NCBI GenBank assembly: GCA_003022685.1
Contig: PXSV01000095.1
Location: 1 to 5,940 of the forward strand
Direction: 5' to 3'
From: Halobacteriales archaeon SW_9_67_24
Lineage (GTDB): Archaea; Halobacteriota; Halobacteria; Halobacteriales; Halococcaceae
Length of the DNA stretch: 5,940 nucleotides
Of the stretch, positions 1 through 4,884 are shown in pieces (positions within the stretch are counted from its first letter, which is position 1; each line of letters begins with the position of its first letter). Under the pieces are notes generated by a model. It saw only the letters and a program-made list of their open reading frames with translations, did no database searches and had not been told where the DNA came from. Position numbers and translations under genes: made by a program.

Positions 1-754
1 CGGGTTGCGGAGGTCGTGGCTGATCACGCTCGCGAACTCGCTCAACTGGTCGTTCTGACGTTCGAGCTCCGTTTCGTATCTGTGGCGTTCGAGCGTGCTG
101 GTGGGTTGTCGCTTTCTCGGACTGTTCTTGGAAGGTCGTGTCGACTGCCGGGGCGAACTGATCCCAGACGGTCTCGCCGACGAGCTCGGCCTCGGATCGC
201 TGGAGGAGCTCCTCGGCCCGTTCGTTGAGGGGGGTGAACTCCCACTCGTCGTTCAGGACGAAGATCGCGTCCGTGACCGCGCCGTAGAGCTTCCGAACCC
301 GCTCGGTCGACCGCCGGAGATCGCGTTCGGTCCGGTACTGCGAAACGGTGTTTTCGATACGATTCGCGAGCAGCGTGTACTGGTCGGTGCCCGAACCCTT
401 GTTGAGGTAGTCGGTGACGCCGGCGGTGATCGCCTCGCTTGCGATTTCCTCGCTGCCCTTTCCGGTGAAGAGGACGAACGGCAGGTCCGGGTGGTCCTCG
501 CGCACCCGTTCGAGGAACGCCAGGCCGTCCATTTCCGGCATGTCGTAGTCGCTCACGACACAGTCGATGCCCGTTCCGGACCCGCCATCGTCGTCGGCTC
601 CGGCGAGGCGATCGAGACCCTCGTCGGCGCTCGTCGCCGTCTCCACGTCGAGGCGATCGCCCTCGCGTTCGAGGAACGTCGCCGCGAGGTCGAGCACGCT
701 GGGGTCGTCGTCGACGTGGAGCACGCGAATCGGCTTCTGCCCCGGCACGGTCAT
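1..754 (-). pseudogene. Receiver-PAS-histidine kinase, 5' part; frame broken inside the PAS domain, cut by the left window edge
   Basis: This is the N-terminal part of a two-component hybrid sensor. From the ATG at 754, residues 1 to about 125 form a receiver domain: RVLHVDDDP gives the acidic pocket (D15-D17), the phospho-acceptor Asp is D69 in SDYDMPEMDG, and the switch residues are T97 (FTGKGSEE) and K119 (YLNKGSG). A PAS domain starts near residue 150 (RKLYGAVTDAIFVLNDEWEF) but loses homology at about residue 215 (position 110). The histidine-kinase linker LERHRYETELERQNDQLSEF and the H-box SHDLRNP (His codon at 16-18) follow from position 93, in a different frame. About 50 residues of the second PAS half appear to be missing, judged from recalled haloarchaeal homologues. 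The receiver frame has no stop before the window edge, so the product would carry an Arg-rich nonsense tail. Domain identity is well supported. Whether the break is biological or technical is unknown. The ATPase part lies outside the window. Confidence 0.8.
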
Positions 755-1165
755 CTGCCCGCCCTCCCCACCGATCGACCGCCAGCGACGCTTCCCGCTG
801 TCGACCGGCTCGTTTCGGCTCCCTCGAACGGAAATGGGTGTTCGACGCTCCGGGAGTGAGAGGGGGTCGGCTCGATACCGTTCGTGTCGGTTCCGGTGGT
901 GGACGAGTCGGGGTCTCGTTCCGTTGACGTTGGTAGCATGAGAAGAACGGATTGTACCGATCGAACACGCTCTCATGGCTAATAAAGCCACACGCCGCAC
1001 ATGCCCGTCGAACGCACCGCGTTTCGATCGAAACAGTGTCGCGTGTCCACCCGGTGATCGTCTCGGACTGTCGTCGGCAGTTGTTCGCCACCCGGCGTCA
1101 CGGGACGACGGACGGTAGCCGAAACGGCCGCATCGAGGGCCGATTGCTCCCCGACCGGCGGCATC
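755..1165. other. About 410 bp without a convincing gene, upstream of the sensor kinase
   Basis: Short open frames exist here on both strands, but they are Arg/Ser/Thr-rich, lack domain signatures and look like GC-rich chance frames. The receiver frame stays open upstream to an in-frame ATG at 974-976, but the extra 74 residues look non-coding, whereas the ATG at 754 sits about 8 codons before the conserved receiver strand RVLHVDDD. The start at 754 is therefore preferred. The region probably holds the kinase promoter and a leader. I see no tRNA, rRNA or CRISPR repeats. Confidence 0.5.
976..990 (-). promoter_or_regulatory. AT-rich TATA-like patch within a small inverted repeat
   Basis: On the minus strand this reads TGGCTTTATTAGCCA, a 5-bp perfect stem around a TTTATTA-like core. 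It is the clearest AT-rich patch in an otherwise GC-rich intergenic region, so it is a candidate TATA box for minus-strand transcription. Starting about 25 bases downstream would leave a leader of roughly 200 bases before the kinase ATG at 754, which is long for a haloarchaeal mRNA. The assignment is weak. Confidence 0.25.
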
Positions 1166-1246
1166 ATAGGGATTGTCGTGAGTCATTTCGGTATACCGCC
1201 GACCCCGTGTCGGCGGCAACCGGTACATAGTCACAACAATCCCTAT
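1166..1246 (-). repeat. 81-bp element with 16-bp inverted ends and an inner GC hairpin, directly after btuD
   Basis: The outer arms are 1166-1181 (ATAGGGATTGTCGTGA) and 1231-1246 (TCACAACAATCCCTAT). They are inverted repeats matching at 15 of 16 positions. The single non-match becomes a U-G wobble in minus-strand RNA but a C-A mismatch in plus-strand RNA, so the structure fits a btuD 3' transcript better. Inside lies an 8-bp GC stem, 1196-1203 with 1209-1216, around a 5-base loop, and next to it a perfect 10-bp palindrome CGGTATACCG at 1189-1198. The right arm begins inside the tandem stop codons TGA TAG of the restored btuD frame. It could be a 3'-end or processing hairpin, a regulator-binding site or a tiny MITE-like repeat. 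No clear target-site duplication is visible, and no U-tract follows as a classical terminator would have. Confidence 0.6.
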
Positions 1247-1518
1247 CAGTCGTCCGCGGCCGCCTCACGGCGTGGCGGTTCGGTGTCGCCGGCCAGCGCC
1301 GCCTCGACGCTCCCCAACACGTTGTCGATTCCCACGACACGGGTCGGCTCCACTCGTCGGTCGGGCACGCCCGTCCTGTCGGCCGTTTCGTTCGACGGCG
1401 TCGGTTCGTCCACGACCACTAGGCGCTCCGCATCGGCCGCGAGTCGACGGTTCGCCGCACCGCTCCCGACCAGCACCGCGACGTCGGCCGCACGCACCGC
1501 GGTTGCAGCGCGCTCGCG
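1246..1518 (-). pseudogene. btuD: Out-of-frame C-terminal segment of BtuD
   Basis: This frame gives RERAATAVRAADVAVLVGSG, then AADAERLVVVDEP and RVVGIDNVLGSVEAALAGD, and ends at tandem stops TGA TAG. It has the hydrophobic-strand pattern expected for the end of the haloarchaeal BtuD C-terminal domain, and it joins the upstream frame at about 1513-1530 if one extra base is skipped. Joined, the protein would be about 395 residues, close to my recollection of haloarchaeal BtuD length. A single-base insertion or 2-base loss is therefore more likely here than a large deletion, although a conserved stretch around the junction may be short. There is no credible independent start; the first ATG in this frame (1497) lies inside the domain. 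Confidence 0.7.
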
Positions 1519-2431
1519 GTGCGTCGGCGGTTTCGAGCGCCGTATCGCCGTTCGGGAGGACGCCCGCAGACACCGCGAAGCCGGCGTCGGCGAGCGTGGC
1601 GATCGCCCGTGCGCCCGCCCGTCCGCCGCCGAGGACGTGAACCCGGCCGTCGCGCTCCGCTCCGCCGGCCGTCGCGGTCACGTCGACTGCCCCCGTGACC
1701 GGGTGGCGAGTCACGGCGGCGTCGGCGTCGAACGCCCGCTCGACGTTGGTCCCGGTGAGCACCGATTCCGGCGGGCCGGCCGCGACGATCCGTCCCTCGG
1801 CGAGCAGCGCGAGCCGGTCGCAGAACCTCGCGGCGAGCGAGAGGTCGTGGATCGCACACAGCGCCGCCCGGCCGTCGGCGACGAACTCCCGGACGAGCGC
1901 GAGCGTGCGGACCTGGTGGTTCACGTCGAGGCTGGCGGTCGGCTCGTCGAGCACCAGCACTTCTGGATCCTGGCAGAGCGCCCGGGCGAGCACCACTCGC
2001 TGGCGCTCGCCGCCGCTGATCTCGTCGATTGCCCGGTCGGCGAAGCGCCTCACACTCGTTCGCTCCATCGCCCGCCGAACGTGCTCGCGATCGGTCGCCG
2101 ACGCGCGCTCGAACCGCGAGCGGTACGGCGTCCGGCCCATCGCCACCACCTCGCGGACCGAAAACGAGAAGGAGAGGCTCGTCTCCTGGGGGACGGTCGC
2201 CACCCGGCGTGCAGTCTCGCGCGCCGAGAGACCCCCGAGAGAATCGCCGTCGATGCGAACGCTCCCGCTCGCGGGGTCGATCAGCCCGTTGATCGCGCTC
2301 AGGAGAGTTGTCTTGCCCGCGCCGTTCGGGCCGACGAGGCCGACGACCTCGCCGCGGTCGACGCCGAGGGAGGCGTCGCGCACGGCCTTGACGTCGCCGA
2401 ACGCGATCGAGAGGTCCGCGACGTCGATCAC
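1265..2431 (-). CDS. btuD: BtuD-like ABC importer ATPase; frame lost in the C-terminal domain
   Basis: This is the ATP-hydrolysing cytoplasmic subunit of a cobalamin/iron-siderophore-type importer. The ABC domain (about residues 1-240) is complete: Walker A GPNGAGKT, Q-loop in TVPQE, signature ISGGERQ, Walker B VLVLDEPT with its catalytic Glu, and the H-loop histidine in AIHDLS. The start is GTG at 2431, overlapping the btuC stop TGA by 4 bases (GTGA), which implies translational coupling. A C-terminal domain as in haloarchaeal BtuD begins near residue 263 (RVHVLGGGRAGARA). After about residue 303 (ETADAP, positions 1517-1525) this frame turns Arg/Gly-rich and ends at 1265, while sensible sequence continues in the next frame to 1246. 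The broken tail is probably not needed for nucleotide binding, so the ATPase core could still work. Cobalamin is inferred from family resemblance and context; siderophore transport is the alternative. Confidence 0.85.
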   Translation of the reverse strand: MIDVADLSIAFGDVKAVRDASLGVDRGEVVGLVGPNGAGKTTLLSAINGLIDPASGSVRIDGDSLGGLSARETARRVATVPQETSLSFSFSVREVVAMGRTPYRSRFERASATDREHVRRAMERTSVRRFADRAIDEISGGERQRVVLARALCQDPEVLVLDEPTASLDVNHQVRTLALVREFVADGRAALCAIHDLSLAARFCDRLALLAEGRIVAAGPPESVLTGTNVERAFDADAAVTRHPVTGAVDVTATAGGAERDGRVHVLGGGRAGARAIATLADAGFAVSAGVLPNGDTALETADAPRARCNRGACGRRRGAGRERCGEPSTRGRCGAPSGRGRTDAVERNGRQDGRARPTSGADPCRGNRQRVGERRGGAGRRHRTATP

Positions 2432-2862
2432 AGCGCGTGGACCTCCTGGCGGCGGAGCAAGTAGAGGAAGAAGGGTGCGCCGACCGCCGCGGTCACGATC
2501 CCGACCGGGAGTTCGGCGGGCCCCGACCGCGCGAGGGTGTCGGCAGCGACGAGAAAGCCCCCGCCGGCGAGCGCGCTGGTCGGCAGCAGGATTCGGTGGT
2601 CGGGACCCACGAGCAGGCGCATCACGTGCGGGACGATCAGCCCGACGAACCCGATCACGCCCGCGACCGCGACCGCGGCCGCCGTCAGCACGCTCGACAC
2701 CGCGAGCAGGACGCGCTTGGTGCGTTCAACCTCGATCCCGAGCGCGTGGGCGTCGTTCTCGCCGAGCAGGAGGACGTTGAGATCGCGCGTGTACGCGAGC
2801 AGGACGGCGAGGGCGAGCAGCACGATCGGGAGGGTGACCACGACGTCGTTCCACGCCGCGCG
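2428..2862 (-). pseudogene. btuC: BtuC-like permease, C-terminal half (out of frame with the N-terminal half)
   Basis: This is the membrane channel of a FecCD-family importer, C-terminal part. From AAWNDVVVTLPIVLLALAVL it runs through the family motif LNVLLLGENDAHALGIEVER, further membrane segments (VAGVIGFVGLIVPHVMRLLV; LPTSALAGGGFLVAADTLAR) and the closing GPAELPVGIVTAAVGAPFF, to the typical terminal LLRRQEVHAL. The IGFVGLIVPHVMR region corresponds to the part of FecCD permeases that contacts the ATPase. It lacks a natural start: the nearest candidate is a GTG at 2841 that corresponds to an internal Val. Its stop TGA overlaps the btuD GTG start. Every recognisable residue is well conserved, with no other stops, so the break is recent or technical. 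Confidence 0.8.
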
Positions 2863-3391
2863 TTCTTCCGTCTTCGGTGGCGATCGCGTAGACCGCGAAG
2901 GCCGCGATCAGCGCGCCGGCAAAGGCCGCGCCCTGGAGACCGAGGCCGAACGGGACCGCGAGCGGGAACACGACCCAACCGACCGCGCCGACCGCCGCGC
3001 CCGTCGAGACCCCGATGATCGAGGGGTCGGCCATCGGGTTTCTGAAAAACCCCTGCATCACGGTGCCGGCCCCGCCGAGCGCACTCCCCACGATCGCCGC
3101 GAGCGCGATCCTGGGCAAGCGGAGATCGAGCACGATCGTCGCCGCGGTGTCGGGAACGCGAACGGAAAACCACGGCAGCGCGTCGAGCACCGCTCGCGCC
3201 ACTACCGGGGACGCGATGTGGACCGGCCCGATCGTCGCGCTCCCGATCGCGACCCCGAGTAGCGCGACCGCGAGACCGGCCGACCACGCGACGGCGCGTC
3301 GACCCACGCCCGTGGTCCCGGTCGGTACACTCCTTTCCGATCGAGCCTCCGCGCCCGCCGTGTCGGTTTCGCTCCCGGTGCCCGCTCCCAT
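2726..3391 (-). pseudogene. btuC: BtuC-like permease, N-terminal half (homology ends near 2861)
   Basis: The reading frame starts at ATG 3391, chosen because the TATA element centred at 3420.5 puts the transcript start near this codon. A polar, acidic N-tail of about 30 residues is followed by a membrane segment (WSAGLAVALLGVAIGSATIG), the FecCD hallmark LRLPRIALAAIVGSALGGAGTVMQGFFRNPMADPSIIGVSTGA (residues ~96-138), and further membrane segments up to AAFAGALIAAFAVYAIATEDGRT (residue 177, position 2861). The frame then becomes Arg-rich nonsense and stops at 2726. The next FecCD block, normally beginning LLLAGV and ending near a WLMG-type motif before the SWNDV region, is absent. About 45-50 residues, including roughly one membrane helix, seem lost. 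As written, this could not form a normal 10-helix permease. An upstream ATG at 3451 is unlikely because it lies beyond the TATA element. Confidence 0.8.
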
Positions 3392-3449
3392 GACTGCAAG
3401 CCGGGTTGCTTTAGATAAATATTTATTGCATCCGACGCACGTCGCTCCC
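3392..3449. promoter_or_regulatory. Divergent btuC/btuF intergenic promoter region
   Basis: These 58 bases separate the divergent ATGs of btuC (minus, first base 3391) and btuF (plus, first base 3450). The only AT-rich stretch is in the middle, around 3411-3427, and it can serve as a TATA box in both directions. From it to each ATG is about 30 bases, so transcripts would start at or within a few bases of the start codons; leaderless mRNAs of this kind are common in haloarchaea. No Shine-Dalgarno motif is seen before btuF. Shared control of transporter and binding protein is an inference. Confidence 0.7.
3415..3426. promoter_or_regulatory. Perfect 12-bp palindromic TATA element ATAAATATTTAT
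   Basis: The 12 bases are their own reverse complement, centred at 3420.5. The first base of each divergent start codon lies exactly 29.5 bases from this centre. The symmetry means that one TBP site could fire in both directions, and a repressor bound here could shut both genes together. The symmetry is seen directly; the function is inferred. Confidence 0.6.
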
Positions 3450-4826
3450 ATGCGATCGAGACTGCTTTCGATACTGCTCGTTGCAATGGTGGCGACCGCC
3501 GCCGTCGGACCGGCGACAGCGGCGACCGGCACCCAAACTGCGGCCGCGACCGACACCCCGACCGCGGCCGCGGCCGGGCCGGCGGCGGATCTCGCGGCCC
3601 AGGCGAACTGCTCGTTCCCGACGACGGCGACCGACGCCACCGGGACCGAAGTGACGGTCGAGGGTGAACCCGAGGAGGTGGTCGCGCTCGGGGCGAGCAC
3701 CGCCCAGACGCTCTGGGAGATCGGGGCGAGAGAGAAGGTGACAGGGATGCCGGTCGATTCGACGACGGCATCGCTTGCGGGGTCCGAGAACCGAACCGGG
3801 ATCTACCAGGCCGACGGGTTCACCGTGGCGACCGAGCAGGTGATCGGTCTCGATGCGGACCTCGTGCTCGCGGCGAACGTCATCCCGAACGAAACCGTCA
3901 CCGCGCTCCGCGAGGCGGGACTGACGGTGTTCAAGTTCGACCCCGCAAACTCCCTTTCCGGCGTCTACGAGAAGACCGAGTTGATGGGCCAGTTCGTCGG
4001 AGCGTGTGCGGAGGCCGATCGGGTCGTCGATGCAATGCAGACCCGCGTCGAGACGGTTCGGACGGCGGTCGGCAACGAGACCCAACCCAGCGCGCTCTAC
4101 CTGCTGAGCGGTGGGTTCGTCGCGGGCAACGGGACGTTCATCGGCGACCTGCTCCGGACCGCCGGCGCGGAGAACCTCGCCGCGAACGCGAACATCAGCA
4201 GCTATCAGGAGATCAGCGAGGAGGTGATCGCCGAGCGCGATCCCGAGTGGATCGTGGTGTCGAACCGGTCGTTCGTTCCCGAGGGCGAGCCGTGGGCGAG
4301 CACGACCGCCGTCGAGGAGGAGCAGGTCGTGGTGGTGAGCGCGAACAACATCAGCCAGGCCGCCCCCCGGGTGGTGCTCCCGCTGACGGATCTCGCCCGG
4401 GCGTTCCATCCCGACGCGATGGCAGCGGCGACCCTCACGAACACGACGATCGGTACGGCGACCGGTAACGCGACCCCGATCGAACCGACGACCGCCGCGA
4501 CGACCGCGACCGAGACGGGAACGGACGAGACCGGAACGACCACTGCCACGACGACCGCCGCCGTGGCGACCACCGTCGAACCGACCACGAGCGAGTCGCC
4601 CGACGCCACGACAACCGAAGCCGTCCCCGAGACGATGACGAACGAGTCCTCGGACGAAGCGACCGCCGAGACGACGGAGACGAGCGGCGCGAACGCCGAC
4701 ACGGCCACGAGCGCCGCGACCGGAACCACGACGAGTTCGGGTAGCGGTCCCGGCTTCGGAGCCGTGATCGCGGTCGTCGCGGTGCTTGCCGGAACGCTGC
4801 TCGCGGCGGGACGCGACGGACTGTAG
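3450..4826 (+). CDS. btuF: BtuF-like PGF-CTERM-anchored ABC substrate-binding protein
   Basis: This 458-residue extracellular binding protein would deliver the ligand (probably cobalamin) to the divergent BtuCD. Residues 1-24 are a Sec signal peptide (MRSRLLSILLVAMVATAAVG, cleavage near PATA), without a lipobox Cys. A Thr/Ala-rich spacer follows, then a helical-backbone metal-receptor/BtuF domain at about 53-326, with landmarks VVALGASTAQTLWEIGA, GLDADLVLA, EEVIAERDPEWIVV and the closing PRVVLPLTDLARAFHPDA. C54 and C186 could form a disulphide. Residues ~328-430 are a Thr/Glu/Ala-rich linker, likely glycosylated and spanning the S-layer. The tail is PGF (434-436), a hydrophobic segment and a short end containing Arg, the archaeosortase A processing and lipid-anchoring signal. 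Many N-X-S/T sequons occur. The ATG at 3450 is chosen over upstream in-frame starts because it begins the signal peptide and fits the TATA spacing. The frame is intact throughout. Confidence 0.9.
   Translation: MRSRLLSILLVAMVATAAVGPATAATGTQTAAATDTPTAAAAGPAADLAAQANCSFPTTATDATGTEVTVEGEPEEVVALGASTAQTLWEIGAREKVTGMPVDSTTASLAGSENRTGIYQADGFTVATEQVIGLDADLVLAANVIPNETVTALREAGLTVFKFDPANSLSGVYEKTELMGQFVGACAEADRVVDAMQTRVETVRTAVGNETQPSALYLLSGGFVAGNGTFIGDLLRTAGAENLAANANISSYQEISEEVIAERDPEWIVVSNRSFVPEGEPWASTTAVEEEQVVVVSANNISQAAPRVVLPLTDLARAFHPDAMAAATLTNTTIGTATGNATPIEPTTAATTATETGTDETGTTTATTTAAVATTVEPTTSESPDATTTEAVPETMTNESSDEATAETTETSGANADTATSAATGTTTSSGSGPGFGAVIAVVAVLAGTLLAAGRDGL
4427..4743 (+). repeat. Low-complexity Thr/Ala/Glu-rich linker-coding stretch in btuF
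   Basis: About 105 codons dominated by Thr, Ala, Glu and Ser come from degenerate ACG/ACC/GCG/GAG-type triplets (for example TTAATTATETGTDETGTTTA). There is no exact long tandem repeat. The stretch encodes the extended stalk between the ligand-binding domain and the PGF-CTERM anchor. Such stretches vary in length between relatives and are prone to slippage, so the exact length here may be strain-specific. Confidence 0.6.
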
Positions 4827-4884
4827 CGCCGTCTCGTCGTGAGAAAGGGGGCGGGCGCGGTCCGGAGTCGATGCCGTGGTCGCG
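4827..4884. other. Short spacer between convergent btuF and GH15 genes
   Basis: This 58-base GC-rich gap separates the tail-to-tail stop codons (TAG of btuF, TAG of the GH15 gene). I see no strong hairpin and no T-tract in either direction, so no terminator can be assigned from the sequence. Confidence 0.5.

Noticed and set aside
42..1091. 349-codon minus-strand frame over the kinase
   Set aside because: Arg-rich nonsense in a third frame. The receiver and PAS motifs are in the frame starting at 754. A CxxC-like cluster near its start has no supporting context.
1196..1216. Intrinsic terminator for btuD
   Set aside because: The stem is strong, but no U-tract follows in either direction, so I describe it only as part of the inverted-repeat element.
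952..1230. 92-codon plus-strand open frame
   Set aside because: It begins at a TTG, has no recognisable domain or start signal, and runs into the inverted-repeat element.
1178..2464. Long plus-strand open frame (428 codons) antisense to btuD
   Set aside because: It is the shadow of a GC-rich gene. Its product is Arg/Ala-rich with no domain, while the minus strand shows complete ABC motifs.
1695..3262. Further plus-strand open frames antisense to btuD and btuC
   Set aside because: Low-complexity Arg/Ser/Pro products lying opposite clear transporter sequence; chance frames of high GC content.
1..3391. Programmed +1 frameshifting as a shared mechanism
   Set aside because: The three junctions share no slippery motif, and two of them also lack expected residues, which a ribosomal shift cannot restore.
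3015..3449. Upstream extension of the btuF frame by 145 codons
   Set aside because: The signal peptide begins at the ATG at 3450, the TATA element lies inside the extension, and the extra sequence overlaps btuC on the other strand.
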